A DNA stretch of 64,000 nt from Cordilura impudica (GCA_963682025.1 OY821522.1:29438959-29502958), one strand, 5' to 3'. Positions 21,276 through 33,994 are shown, counted from the stretch's first letter. Numbers and translations: made by a program. Notes: generated by a model not told the origin, from the letters alone.

Positions 21276-23312
21276 TTTTTTACCGTCTCTTCTTTGTGCT
21301 GATGCTCCCGCTATGTTAGTTGATGTGTGTTAATGGTACTGTGTGTTTATTGTTGTAATATTGTTAAAATCTGTGTAATATCTATAATGTGTTATTAGAC
21401 TAGCACGAGAGCCTAGAACCCTTTTTGTTAGTGTTTTGGGTAACTAAATATTTTAATGTGTTTTGTTCTTGTATTTAACAACACAGTGTATATTTTTTGT
21501 TTTGTAGTTTATTTAAATAAAAAGAAACACAACAATCTTAGAAAATTTTAAACCAAAAATGATGTTTATTTTTTAAAATTGGTGTCAAATTAAATATTTA
21601 TTCCAAATAATTTTTAAATGTTGATACAAGGGTAGGTTAAAAATTTATATTATTTCTCCAAAAAACAATTTTTGATTTTAATATGATTGTATGTTTGTTA
21701 TTGTGCACTTTTTAAGTTTATTTTAATACACTCTTTTATTTACGTATTTTATCTTTGCTATGTTGTGTATATACTTTTTTTTTATCAGCACTTTTAAAAC
21801 TCTCTGAAGGAAATTTTGTATTATTCATTTATTGTTTGTCTTGCTTTTTGTGTAATATTTTAAATTCTGTAATAACAAATATTTTAAGGGTGGGTTATTT
21901 ATTTTATTGTTATTGTTTTTACTATGATTTTTAAAATTTGTTTTAACTTTTTATGTTGTTTATTGTATATATTTTTAGGGGTGGGTTTTGTCTTTTATTT
22001 TAAACTGTGTATGTCAGTGGTGGCCATCGAGAGAATTGAGTTAGTAATAGTGTTTATGAGCATGTGTTAGTTGTACTACACTGATCGAAATCCATGGATG
22101 TAACACGATGCCGATATAAAATGGGTTTGTGTAGATTTTGTACGAATGTGTTTATGAATGACTAGAAGGGAAAATTGTTGAGTTCACGAAGAATATGGAA
22201 AATTTTATATATATTTTGTTGTTTTAAAATTTTAAATCTTACATTCTGAAAATGTAAAAAAAAAACTGTGAAGGACATTCTCTTTTATCCATAAGTTTGA
22301 AGTTTATTAAATCAAATAAGTAATAATAAGTAATTCATTTCTTTAAAAAACAAAAAAAAAAAAAAATAGCAAAACTTAAAAAGATAAGAAATTTCAAAGG
22401 TTAATAAGTGGTATGCTAGCAAAAACTAAAAAAAACTTACCACAGCATGCAGTAACTGGATATTTCTTAAAGTTAAAAAATGTATAAAAGACAGCTATAA
22501 TGTTTAATTTATAGCAGATTCAACTGCTTTGCGTAATTTAGTTTATCAAGTCTTCGAAATTTTCTCAACATTTTTCGTTTCTTTTGAACAAATATTCTCT
22601 GTGGACCTATTTAAAAAAATATACATATATATGAATTTCAAAAGGCAATGCGACATAGACATGCTTTGTTCAAAAGCTTTCATAAAACTGAATGAAATTG
22701 TTGTTTAATTTTACTCTTTGGTGAGTATTTTTGTTTTCGTTCGGCTGTATACATATAAGAAGCCGAGCACCAGCGTGCTTGGTACAGCCTTCATTGGTGT
22801 ATGTAGATCACTTCTATCTGTTTTATTTTTGTTTTTTTTTTACAATTTCTTTTTAATTTAATATTAAAAAAATTTTATTTTTTGCACTGTTTATTACGGA
22901 TCACTTTTTAATATTTTCACTTTAATTTTGTGAATTTTAAACTGTTTTAAAAACTGTTACTTTTTGTAAATATATAAATTTTGCTTTTCAAAATATCACT
23001 GTTTCTTTTTCACTTACGAAGGACCCTGTTTATTTACGGGTTAGAGGGGGATGGAGAATGGGTCACTAAAGTTTGTCTAAATATACAAAAGACTACCTTT
23101 TCTTTAAAAACGTTATAACACTCGTATTTACTATTCAATCCTTTTGTTTTTATACCCTATACCACTATGTGGTTTGGGTCTAATGACTTTGTGCTGCTGT
23201 TTGTAACTACCAAAAATATCTGACCTAGACCCATCTTTTATTACACCGTTTTTGTTTGCAAAAAAAAAATCGCAATCACTCATTCGTGTAACCAACACTC
23301 ATACATTCTCCA
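21276..23312. repeat. unit A, copy 1: ~2-kb LTR-like direct repeat
   Basis: It begins in a T-run followed by ACCGTCTCTTCTTTGTGC and is nearly identical to 26290-28340. Near 22745 it has GGCTGTATACATATAAG, a TATA-like sequence, followed by GAAGCCGAGCACCAGCG. The right end ...CCAACACTCATACAT is shared with copy 2. It brackets BEL/Pao gag sequence, so an LTR role is likely. The TG/CA ends and a target duplication are not certain. It is AT-rich with no credible gene. Confidence 0.6.
23150..23248 (+). mobile_element. mini-me/HINE-like repeat, family 1, 5' fragment inside unit A
   Basis: It starts TATACCCTATACCAC and stops after ATTACACCG, where TTTTTGTTTGCAAAAA follows. The identical truncation occurs at 28201-28299, so it was present before unit A was duplicated. 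In the third unit A (30480) the copy is full length. Confidence 0.8.
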
Positions 23313-24978
23313 AGTCCTGAATAATGTCTGGGTTAATATTTTGAGTGGTAAAGTTTCGAGTAAGGGTTTTTACGACAATTGCTTGGATTTTCAGACTGAA
23401 CTCTTTATGGGTATTAACTTCGCACATTTTATTTGATCGTGCTGAAACAACCTCATCCAGTCCAGAGATTTCAGCAACAATGTGTGTTGTGGGTAACCGT
23501 TATTTGCATCTGAGCTGGTCAGAAATAAATGAAAAGTCTGACGCTGGGTCTATAAGAGCTCTTGCGGGAAACAGCGAACCATGAATTTCTAATTTCAGAA
23601 CTGATGTCCCTAATATCTTTTTTCGGTCATCTAAATGGGTTTTACTCGATTGGGTAATTGTAGAGAGAGATTGTGACGATGTTGAGGGTAGAACATCATT
23701 TTGAATTTGGGTATTTGTGTTCGATAAAGGTTTGTGTAAAAGGTATTATGTCGTCCTCCACAATGTCTACATGTAAATGTACTTCGACATTCTTTAATAG
23801 AGTGAGCAATGGCTAGACAATTATAACAAAAAACGTTCTTTTTCACAAATTCAACTCTCGTACTTACTCCCATGGAGATAAATGATGAGCACTCTCTAAG
23901 GGTGTGTTTGTTTTTGCAAAGTTTGCAAATTGATCCGTCTGGCCTATCCGTTTTTGGGTGGGTTTGGGTTGAGTTCGAGAATTTGTGTTCCTTTTGAAAT
24001 TTTTTGTGTGAACTATTGTCCTTCATTTGCTCTTGGGTTATATTGGGTTATTTCTCAAAATGATCAAAATGAATTCTTTATATCATTCACTAATTCAAGT
24101 CCTTTATATTTATTTGTTAAAAACATGTTCATTTCAGTCCAACAGGGTATAACTAAACTACCTCCAAGGGTTTTTTTCGAAATCCTCTAGGGTTTCTCTG
24201 GGCAATTTCGACGAACAAATATATACAAAAAGAGGGTCCCAATTTTCTGCATCTACATCTAATATATTTATATTTGAAATACAACCATTTATCTTTCTCT
24301 GTAATTTTCTAGTAGAAACTCCACATTGGACAGTAACAGAGGGTAAAATGAAAAGTGTTTTAAGTTGTACATTTACTTGCATTCTTTGGTTCTCATATTG
24401 AGCAACCAATTGTGACCAGGCTACAACAAAGCCCTCATTGGTCAAGGGTGCGTTATCCACAATCTCTTTGGCCTCGCCTCGTGTTTTTCTCTCAGATAAA
24501 AGAGTTTTTCAACTCCACTCAATCGGGTATTGTTACCATACATGGCTTTAAACATGTCTCTAAAGGAAGCCCAGGATCTATGGTCGCCATTAAAAACCTG
24601 TGGATCGCAAGGAGCGACGCTAAAATTAACTGCGGTTGGGTTGGTAGGAGCTGAGGGTTTTTCCTGTTGTTTCTGAACGGCTTCAAGTGCTTCCTCTATC
24701 AATATTGAGCGAGTTCTGAACTACTTTTTAGCCTTCATGTATTCGCCCGTAATATCGTCCATGCTAATCGTCGCTTCCTCTTTAGGGTCATCCATGAGTG
24801 GAGATTCTCTGATGCGCTCATGTCGGTTACAAATCTTGTTATAAACTTCTTCCAGCTCTCTTTTTTGACACTGGAGAGTGGCCAATGAAGGGGTTTTCTT
24901 TTCCGCAGAAGATTTTTTAAATTCTACCTCAAAAGATAGCAAATCAACTTTGATAATGCTGGAGAGACCAGCTGCCAA
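23313..24978 (-). pseudogene. BEL/Pao retrotransposon gag and protease remnant, copy B1
   Basis: Minus-strand pieces: 24978-24721 (Gag N-terminus, no ATG), 24702-24442 (FNGDHRSWASFRDMF and VEKLFYLREK, the DUF1759 Gag motif of BEL/Pao), 24460-24158, and 24026-23631 with zinc motifs CKLCKNKH, CYNCLAIAHSIKEC and CRHCGGRH. Below it lies a protease segment with ALIDPASDFSFIS and LPTTHIVAEISGLD. Breaks include an in-frame TAG at 24721, frameshifts near 24455 and 24150, and a TAA within the protease. About 530 bp present in B2 (28345-28872) are missing here at 23312. Confidence 0.88.
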
Positions 24979-25008
24979 ATGTTTTTAAAGACATATTGTG
25001 GAGAGTAA

Positions 25009-25785
25009 AGCCGATGGCACAATGAATACGTTGTGTCCGATAAGTCGTACTGGCCGTATTGCAAGGCACATAAAGTACGTCGTCGCCGTACGGCTAGAAA
25101 TGAAATCAGCTGTTAATGTTGACATTTTTTATACAAATTAAAATTGAATTTGAAAGTTTGGATTTGTTTTGAAATAAAAATGGAAATGGAAGACACCCTT
25201 AAAATAGTGTTAAGCATTATATGTTTAAATGAAGCGTGAAAATATCTGGAGATAATCGCGACTGATTATAACAATTTTTTTTATAGTGATTTACTATTAT
25301 TTGCCTTTTTATGTAGGTCGAAGGTCGTGCCATCGAAAATGCTTTTGGAATTCTAACAGCACGATGGAGAATACTTCTATCTCCACTGCAAATGAACCCC
25401 AAAAATGCAGAAAAAATTGTCAAAGCCACAGTCGTTTTGCATAATTTCATAAACGTTCTTCCATCCAATATATAAAAAAAAAATTTCATTACAAAGTTAA
25501 ACTTTTGATTTAAATCTATATTTTATTACAATATATATTTACTTACCATTCTTCCGTTAAGCTGGTGCACTTTATAATAACAAATATCAGCTGTCAAACG
25601 TACAATGTATACGTCGAAAGTTGAAAACATTTTAACTTCGACTTACGAACGCATTCGCCGTATGCGCCGTATTCGCCGTAACGTGTTCATTCTGCCATCA
25701 GACATTGCGCATGCATGTAAACAACTTTTCTGTCAGTCGAAAAATTTGACTTATCGGACGCAACGTATTCATTGTGCCATCGGCT
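25009..25785 (+). mobile_element. Harbinger deletion derivative with perfect ends
   Basis: 777 bp, with 38-bp terminal inverted repeats (25009-25046 and 25748-25785, one mismatch) starting AGCCGATGGCACAATG. It is flanked by the 3-bp duplication TAA (25006-25008 and 25786-25788), as usual for PIF/Harbinger. It retains a small piece of transposase and lies in the leader of the BEL remnant B1, so it inserted after that. The near-identical ends suggest a recent event. Confidence 0.93.
25316..25473 (+). pseudogene. Harbinger transposase C-terminal fragment
   Basis: The reading frame VEGRAIENAFGILTARWRIL...VVLHNFINVLPSNI then stop. ENAFGIL...RWRIL and VLHNFI are the conserved C-terminal motifs of DDE_Tnp_4 transposases. 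The N-terminal and catalytic part is deleted. The open frame on the opposite strand is a shadow. Confidence 0.85.
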
Positions 25786-25788
25786 TAA

Positions 25789-26289
25789 GGGTAATAAAGG
25801 GGGCGAAAATGTTCTAAAAGGGTTAAAATGAGGTAAAGGGTTAAAAAAGGATTTTGCACAAAGAATGAACCGATATTGGGTAAATTTTCCAAATAAAACT
25901 GCTTAGAACAATTAAATGAAATGGTTTGTGGGTCAAATATAAACTTTTCCAAATAAAATTGTTAAAAGAATAAAATTTTGCACCAGCCGAAAAATTTCCT
26001 ATTGGGTATTTTGCACTATGTGATATGCGCTACACAATGTAAACGGTAATACCAATTTTTATAATGAATTATCAAAATAAAGTTTTCAAAAGCTATGTAA
26101 AGGGTGGGTGGGTATTGAAAAAAAGTTTTCTTTGTTATGATATATTTCTTTATAAATTCGGTTTAAATGTGTAAGAAATTATGAAATTCGTATTTAGGAA
26201 ATTTTTTAGTAAGTTGTGTAATGTTCAACTTACCTTTTTTGCTGGGGGTAGGGTACAAACCTTTGCAAAGGTAACTTACGCTCTTGTGT
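25789..26289 (-). other. leader between unit A copy 2 and BEL gag
   Basis: 500 bases without a gene, A/T- and G-rich. It includes a small inverted pair GTAACTTACGCTC / CAACTTACC near 26225-26285. By position it would hold the primer-binding site of the BEL element, but I cannot identify one. Confidence 0.4.
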
Positions 26290-28340
26290 TTTTTTTTTAC
26301 CGTCTCTTCTTTGTGCTGATGCTCCCGCTATGTTAGTTGATGTGTGTTAATGGTACTGTGTGTTTATTGTTGTAATATTGTTAAAATCCGTGTAATATGT
26401 ATAATGTGTTATTAGACTAGCACGAGAGCCTAGAACCCTTTTTGTTAGTGTTTTGGGTAACTAAATATTTTAATGTGTTTTGTTCTTGTATTTAACAACA
26501 CAGTGTATATTTTTTGTTTTGTAGTTTATTTAAATAAAAAGAAACACAACAATCTTAGTAAATTTTAAACCAAAAATTATGTTTATTTTTTAAAATTGGT
26601 CTCAAATTAAATATTTATTCCAAATAATTTTTAAATGTTGATATAAGGGTAGGGTAAAAATTTATATTATTTCTCCAAAAAACAATTTTTGATTTTAATA
26701 TGATTGTATGTTTGTTATTGTGCACTTTTTAAGTTTATTTTAATACACTCTTTTATTTACGTATTTTATCTTTGCTATGTTGTGTATATACTTATTTTTT
26801 ATCAGCACTTTTAAAACTCTCTGAAGGAAATTTTGTATTATTCATTTATTGTTTGTCTTGCTTTTTGTGTAATATTTTAAATTCTGTAATAACAAATATT
26901 TTAAGGGTGGGTTATTTATTTTATTGTTATTGTTTTTAGTATGATTTTTAAAATTTGTTTTAACTTTTTATGTTGTTTATTGTATATATTTTTAGGGGTG
27001 GGTTTTGTCTTTTATTTTAAACTGTGTATGTCAGTGGTGGCCATCGAGAGAATTGAGTTAGTAATAGTGTTTATGAGCATGTGTTAGTTGTACTACACTG
27101 ATCGAAATCCATGGACGTAACACGATGCCGATATAAAATGGATTTGTGTAGATTTTGTACGAATGTGTTTATGAATGACTAATAGGCAAAATTGTTGAGT
27201 TCACGAAGAATATGGAAAATTTTATATATATTTTGTTGTTTTAAAATTTTAAATCTTACATTCTGAAAATGTAAAAAAAAAAACTGTGAAGGACATTCTC
27301 TTTTATAAATAAGTTTGAAGTTTATTAAATCAAATAAGTAATAATAAGTAATTAATTTCTTTAAAAAACAAAAAAAAGAAAAATAGCAAAACTTAAAAAG
27401 ATAAGAAATTTGAAAGGTTAATAAGTGGTATGGTAGCAAAAACTAAAAAAACTTACCAGCATGCAGTAACTGGATATTTCTTAAAGTTAAAAAATGTATA
27501 AAAGACAGCTATAATGTTGTCAAATGGAGGCGACGTATGTAATTTATAGAAAATGTTTAATTTATAGCAGATTCAACTGATTTGCATAATTTAGTTTATC
27601 AAGTCTTCGAAATTTTCTCAACATTTTTCGTTTCTTTTAAATAAATATTCTCTGTGTACCTATTTAAAAAAATATACATATATATGAATTTCAAAAGGCA
27701 ATGCGACATAGGCATGCTTTGTTCAAAAGCTTTCATAAGACTGAATGAAATTGTAGTTTAAGTTTACTCTTTGGTGATTATTTTTGTTTTCGTTCGGCTG
27801 TATACATATAAGAAGCCGAGCACCAGCGTGCTTGGTACAGCCTTCATTGGTGTATGTAGATCACTTCTATCTGTTTTATTTTTGTTTTTTTTACAATTTC
27901 TTTTTAATTTAATATTAATAAAATTTTATTTTTTGCACTGTTTATTACGGATCACTTTTTAATATTTTCACTTTAATTTTGTGAATTTTAAACTGTTTTA
28001 AAAACTGTTACTTTTTGTAAATATATAAATTTTGCTTTTCAAAATATCACTGTTTCTTTTTCACTTACGAAGGACCCTGTTTATTTACGGGTTAGAGGGG
28101 GATGGAGAATGGGTCACTAAACCTTGTCTAAATATACAAAAGACAACCTTTTCTTTAAAAACGTTATAACACTCGTATTTACTATTCAATCCTTTTGTTT
28201 TTATACCCTATACCACTATGTGGTTTGGGTCTAATGACTTTGTGCTGCTGTTTGTAACTACCAAAAATATCTGACCTAGACCCATCTTTTATTACACCGT
28301 TTTTGTTTGCAAAAAAAAAATCGCAATCACTCATTCGTGT
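26290..28340. repeat. unit A, copy 2: ~2-kb LTR-like direct repeat
   Basis: It matches copy 1 (21276-23312) over its whole length with scattered single-base differences and a ~35-bp insertion near 27520. In minus-strand order it lies upstream of gag B1 and downstream of protease B2, as an LTR shared by two tandem elements would. The TATA-like GGCTGTATACATATAAG is at about 27797. Confidence 0.65.
28201..28299 (+). mobile_element. mini-me/HINE-like repeat, family 1, 5' fragment in unit A copy 2
   Basis: Same start, same truncation after ATTACACCG and same following sequence as 23150-23248. It is part of the duplicated unit, not an independent insertion. Confidence 0.8.
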
Positions 28341-29977
28341 AACCAACACTCATACATACATTAAATTCCTATGTAAAAAAAATACTACATCTAACTATGG
28401 GGGGAACAAGGTAAGCCAATGTTAATGGCTGACAACAAGAGAGGGAATGAGAGCGAGTAAAAGCTTTATATGTGAACGAAATTATGCTGACGGAAAAATA
28501 TTAACACCAACTCAAGTGTTTAAAAATAGAATTTTTTTTTTTTGCAACAAACAGAAATTGGCAAACGATATTACCATATAAGGTGTTGTTTACGTGTTAT
28601 AGTTTTTTTTTCTTTTGTGTGAGTACACTACATAGCAAAATTTTTCGTACGGCCGTCACAAGTGTGACCGAACTAAAATATGACACAACGGTTTGGGTTC
28701 TGTGTGACTCTTCAACGGGTCCTGTTAAGATCCAACCAAACTCCGTTTCCTGAGCTATTAATGTGTTAAGAGTACTCTTCTTAACACCAGATTTTAAAAT
28801 TCGTGGGTAAGAGTCGCTGCCAATAATGAAATCAATGGGTATGCTTTCATAGAATATTGGGTCAGCCAGCTAAATATTCTCCAAGTCCTGAATAATGTCT
28901 GGGTTAATATTTTGAGTGGTAAAGTTTCGAGTAAGGGTTTTTACGACAATTGCTTGGATTTTCAGACTGAACTCTTTATGGGTATTGGATCGCAAAGTAA
29001 CTTCGCACATTTTATTTGATCGTGCTGAAACAACCTCATCCAGTCCAGAGATTTCAGCAACAATGGGTGTTGTGGGTAACCGTTATTTGCATCTGAGCTG
29101 GTCAGAAATAAATGAAAAGTGCGACGCTGGGTCTATAAGAGCTCTTGCGGGAAACAGCGAACATGAATTTCTACTTCCAGAACTGATGTCCCTAATAACT
29201 TTTTTCGGTCATCTAAATGGGTTTTATTCGATTGGGTAATTGTAGAGAGAGATTGTGACGATGTTGAGGGTAGAACATCATTTTGAATTTGGGTATTTGT
29301 GTTCGATAAAGGTTTGTGTAAAAGGTATTATGTCGTCCTCCACAATGTCTACATGTAAATGTACTTCGACATTCTTTAATAGAGTGAGCAATGGTTAGAC
29401 AATTATAACAAAAACCGTTATAATTGTTTGTTTGTTTTTGCAAAGTTTGCAAATTGAGCCATCTGGCCTATCCGTTTTTGGGTGGGTTTGGGTTGAGTTC
29501 GAGAATTTGTGTTCCTTTTGAAATTTTTTGTGTGAACTATTGTCCTTCATTTGCTCTTGGGTTATATTGTGGAAAGTGTTGCCTTTTTTCTCAAAATCAT
29601 CAAAATGAATTCTTTATATCATTCACTAATTCAAGTCCTTTATATTTATTTGTTAAAAACATGTTCATTTCAGTCCAACAGGGTATAACTGAACTACCTC
29701 CAAGGGTTTTTTTCGAAATCCTCTAGCGTTTCTCTGGGCAATTTCGACGAACAAATATATACAAAAAGAGGGTCCCAATTTTCTGCATCTACATCTAATA
29801 TATTTAGATTTGAAATACAACCATTTATCTTTCTCTGTAATTTTCTAGTAGAAACTCCGCATTGGACAGTAACAGAGGGTAAAATGAAAAGTGTTTTCAG
29901 TTGTGCATTTACTTGCATTCTTTGGTTCTCATATTGAGCAACCAATTGTGACCAGGCTACAACAAAGCCCTCATTGT
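28341..29977 (-). pseudogene. BEL/Pao gag and protease remnant, copy B2
   Basis: It corresponds to B1 but with different end points. Gag core 29975-29694 and zinc motifs about 29452-29330 match B1 closely. Protease extends further: about 28880-28660 reads LADPIFYESIPIDFIIGSDSY and AQETEFGWILTGP, the conserved end of the BEL aspartic protease. The N-terminal third of gag is missing because unit A copy 3 is joined at 29978. Reverse transcriptase and integrase are absent. 28345-28650 holds no recognisable frame. Confidence 0.88.
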
Positions 29978-30479
29978 CGCAATGCGACATAGACATGCTT
30001 TGTTCAAAAGCTTTCATAAGACTGAATGAAATTGTTGTTTAATTTTACTCTTTGGTGAGTATTTTTGTTTTCGTTCGGCTGTATACATATAAGAAGCCGA
30101 GCACCAGCGTGCTTGGTACAGCCTTCATTGGTGTATGTAGATCACTTCTATCTGTTTTATTTTTGTTTTTTTACAATTCCTTTTTAATTTAATATTAATA
30201 AAATTTTATTTTTGCACTGTTTATTACGGATCACTTTTTAATATTTTCACTTTAATTTTGCGAATTTTAAACTGTTTTAAAAACTGTTACTTTTTGTACA
30301 TATATAAATTTTGGTTTTCAAAATATCACTGTTTCTTTTTCACTTACGAAGTGACCCTGTTTATTAACGGGTTAGAGGGGGATGGAGAATGGGTCACTAA
30401 ACATTGTCTAAATATACAAAAGACTACCTTTTCTTTAAAAACGTTATAACACTCGTATTTACTATTCAATCCTTTTGTT
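29978..30479. repeat. unit A, copy 3, 5'-truncated
   Basis: It starts inside the unit at GCAATGCGACATAGAC (equivalent to 22650 in copy 1) and runs to the HINE at 30480. The junction lies within BEL gag sequence, in ...CTCATTG|TCGCAATGCG. It includes the TATA-like GGCTGTATACATATAAG at about 30078. Here the downstream HINE is intact. Confidence 0.75.
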
Positions 30480-31260
30480 TTATACCCTATACCACTATGT
30501 GGTTTGGGTCTAATGACTTTGTGCTGCTGTTTGTAACTACCAAAAATATCTGACCTAGACCCATCTTTTATTACACCGATCGATTCAGAATCACTTTCTG
30601 AGTCAATTTAACGATGTCCGTCCGTCCGTCCGTCTGTGTGTCCATGTAAAGCTTGTAATCAAACTGCAGGTCGCAAATATGAATATATTTTGATGAAATT
30701 TAGTACGTCAGCTTTCATCAGCAATAGGATGAACAATATTGAAATTGGTGAGAATCGGTCCATGTTTAGACCTAGCCCCCATACAAATGACCCTATGAAA
30801 TCGACATAAGTTGCCATAAGATCCAAATTATCATATAGATCTCAGTCAAATTGGGTTTGTATGCGTCTATTATATCCATTAATCAGTAGTCCAAAAATAA
30901 TACCTATGGTCATAGGGCCGATATAGAGCTGCTTCCCGATCTTCACTTAAATCTATTAAAAAAACAAAAATATTGCACAGATATTTCTCAAATTTGGTTT
31001 GTATATTTTTTTTCAAAATATAAGTGACTTTACCAAATATGGTCAGGATCGGGTTATTTTTCGACCTAGTCCCCATATAAATATAGCACCCGATATGAAC
31101 TTTTTCATATCTGCAGCCAAAAAAATTAAAAACAATTCCCCTCAAATTTGGTTTATGCTTATTTTCTATGTCCAATTTGTTGGACCTAAGCAATAGGGTC
31201 TCTAAACCATGGTATAGGGTATCGTAAGTCGGTCTTGACGGACTATAATTTTCTTACCTG
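30480..31260 (+). mobile_element. mini-me/HINE-like repeat, family 1, full-length
   Basis: It runs from TATACCCTATACCAC to the 3' hairpin and TTTCTTACCTG. The tract is GTCCGTCCGTCCGTCTGTG near 30617. It is the complete version of the element that is truncated in unit A copies 1 and 2. Confidence 0.78.
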
Positions 31261-31340
31261 TTAAGTATGCTTAACACCTGTATATGTAAAATTTTTATGT
31301 TAATTTCACAATCTAATTTAAAGTTCATTGTTCCTTTATT

Positions 31341-32139
31341 TTATACCCTATACCACTATGTGGCTTAGGTATAATGACTTTGTGCTACTGTTTGTTACTA
31401 CCAAAAATATTTGACCTAGACCCATCTTGAATTATACCGATCGAATAAGAATCACTAACTGATTCGATTTAACGATGTCCGTCCGTGTGTCCGTCTGTCC
31501 GTCCGTCTGTGTGTCCATGTAAACCTTGCAATCAAACTGCAGGTCGCAAATATGAATATATTTTGATGAAATTTGGTATATAAGCTCTTATTGGCTCTTA
31601 TTGATGAACGCTATTGAAATTAGTGAGAATCGGTCCATGTTCAGACCTAGCCCCCATACAAATGACCCCTATGAAATCGACATAAATTGCCATAAGATCC
31701 AAATTGTCATATAGATCTTAGTCAAATTGGGTTTGTATGCATTTATTACATCCATTAATGAGTAGTCTAAAATGATCCCTGGGATAACTCTTAGTCATAG
31801 GCCCCATATAGAGCTGCTTCCTTAAATCTATCTTCACTTAAATCTATCAAAAAACAAAAATATTGCACTGATTCTTCTCAAATTTTGTTTGTATATATTT
31901 TTGCAAAATACAAGAGATTTTAAAAAACACAGTCATATAGTCCTCATATAGATATAGCATCCGATATGAACTTTGTCATATCTGCAGCCAAAAAAAATTA
32001 ATAAAACTCCCACTCAAATTTGGTTTATGGTTATTTTCTATTTCCAGTTAGTTGGGCCTATGAGATAGGGTCTCTAAACGCATGGTATAGGGTATCATAT
32101 AGTCGGTCTCGACCGACTATAATTTTCTTACTTGTTTTG
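31341..32139 (+). mobile_element. mini-me/HINE-like repeat, family 1, full-length
   Basis: It starts TTATACCCTATACCAC, with tract GTCCGTCCGTGTGTCCGTC near 31478. It ends in the clearest 3' hairpin of the window, AGTCGGTCTCGACCGACT at about 32100-32117, then ATTTTCTTACTTGTTTTG. It is separated from the previous copy by 80 bp. Confidence 0.8.
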
Positions 32140-32469
32140 TTTTGAAATTATGTATATATATATATGTTTGGGTTATATATTGAGTTTTGTTCGCTGAACA
32201 AAATTGAGATTTTGTGTTGTATATTGCTGACTTGCGTCTGATATTATTATTGTGATTACGCTGAAGGTAATTTGTTGAATGTTTTTATATGGTTGGTTTA
32301 TGTTCTTTTCGTCTTGTTCTGTTATCGCTGGTTGATTGCTGTTGACGGGGCGTTAATGTGTTTGTCAGGGTTGTGCATTTATGTTAATTGGCATGAACAC
32401 TATTTGTTATTTTAATAATTTATTTTTATTTATCCAAGAGTTACGAGATTCATAAAAACCTTACCATTT

Positions 32470-33320
32470 GACAAAGAGTTTCTTTCCCCTTCTTTGCAAT
32501 CAGAAAATCATCTTTGTTTTTGACCTTTTGTAGTTCATATTCATAAAATGACCCTAGAATTATATAATTTCTATAGTCTTTAATTAAATATGTCACAGGA
32601 TTGGCAATATTTACTTTATCTATAGTAAAAACTTTTGTTGTCCAATTTGGTTCATAGCGCTTTAAAAAAATTCGTTTATATTTGCTGATTCTGACATGAT
32701 CTTTTTTTTAAATTTATGACGCGGGAATGATTTTGGAAAATTAGTAACTGTTTGTAACAAGCGAATTTGATTAGATTTATTAACTTCAGATGGTTTCCTT
32801 TTAATTGTACGGTGAAAGGTGTTATTGTATTGTGAAACTAAACTGTCAATATCATCAACCCACATGTAGTTTCCTCTCATACTAAACATTTTCCACATTA
32901 ATGTTTATAAAGTTCTATTAAAACGTCCACATATTGATGCTTTTAAATGGGTATATGTACGATAATGGTTAATATGATTTGTTTTCATTAATAATATAAA
33001 ATCTTTATGGAAAAATTCTTTCCCTTGATCAGATTGAATATTTTTTGGTTTTGTTTTTAATCGTTTAAACATTTTAACCATGGCAGTAACAATTTTTAAA
33101 GATTTTTTGATTTAACTGGATATGCAAAAGCATATTTTGAAAAAGTATCTATTCCAGTTAAAAGATACTTATACCAATTATTCATTTTAGCAAATGGAAT
33201 CATTTATACTAGATCTATTTGCCATGTATCATTATAGGCCTTTTGTATGAATCTACGTCTAACGAAATTTTTTCTTACTGACTTATGAATTTCATTTAAA
33301 ACTTGCTGTTTACTCATCTT
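32470..33320 (-). pseudogene. Polinton integrase, broken, catalytic Glu replaced
   Basis: Pieces in order: KQQVLNEIHKSVRKNF, the core with WQIDLV and GIDTFSKYAFAYPVK, NIQSDQGKEFF with the second catalytic Asp, then ASICGRFNRTL, NNTFHRTIKRKPSEVN and a chromo-like end (RYEPNWTTKVFTIDKVN). Family members have Glu where this copy has Gly in the ASI-C-G-R-F motif (GGA codon at about 32930). Stops occur in the core and after RFNRTL, and a shift in an A-run near 32705 separates the C-terminal part. Confidence 0.85.
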
Positions 33321-33366
33321 TATTTATTACTTTTTTTTATTTCTTAATAACTTATGTATTTTAATA

Positions 33367-33994
33367 TCCGATTTTATTTTGTCTGGCATTTTTTTCTAAT
33401 TTCAAAACAGAACCGCATCATGTCCACTTGCACATCTTTATCGTATAATGTATCAAGATCCATTAATTGAATACCGGTTTTATTGAGTTCTGCACATCTA
33501 GGTATGAAATAGGTGCGATGAAAATGAGATATTTGTTTCTGTAATATTGTATTCTAACATAGAAATGACGTCAAGGAAATTCCAACTCGAATAATATTTC
33601 TCCAAGATTCACCATCAATTTTGATCTTATCGCCATTTTGTGATATAACTAATACACAATGTCCGCCTCTTTCGTATTTAAATTCACAACAAATTCTGCT
33701 TAATGTGGGATGATCCAATTCTTCATATAAATCGATAAATTCATACTGATCAAGTCTCATCTGAATATATTCCTTATATGCTATCAGATGAATCCATTCA
33801 TCTCTAGTAAATCCAACAGCATTTGTTTTGTTGCTATCAATCCAAAGGAGAGGTTGAAAAATATTTGTTGTAGAAAATCCACAACTTAATTTTAATTTTA
33901 AATTGAGTAAGTACTCCAGATGATAGATAAGTGTATAATCTGGTTTACTTTTAGATAGTTTTGGTTTTTCTATTTCACAATAAGTATGATCCAT
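33367..33994 (-). pseudogene. conserved Polinton-linked protein of unknown function
   Basis: About 209 codons from ATG 33994 to TAA at 33367, broken by one in-frame TAG at 33554-33556. It contains AVGFTRDEWIHLIAYKEYI and ERGGHCVLVISQNGDKI. It sits directly behind integrase on the same strand. I do not recognise a named domain. Position in the cluster and general look match an uncharacterised protein of insect Polintons. Confidence 0.6.

Noticed and set aside
23345..23584. Plus-strand frame starting MVKFRVRVFTT, also at 28916-29239
   Set aside because: Its reverse strand encodes recognisable BEL/Pao protease motifs, so this is an antisense shadow present in both copies.
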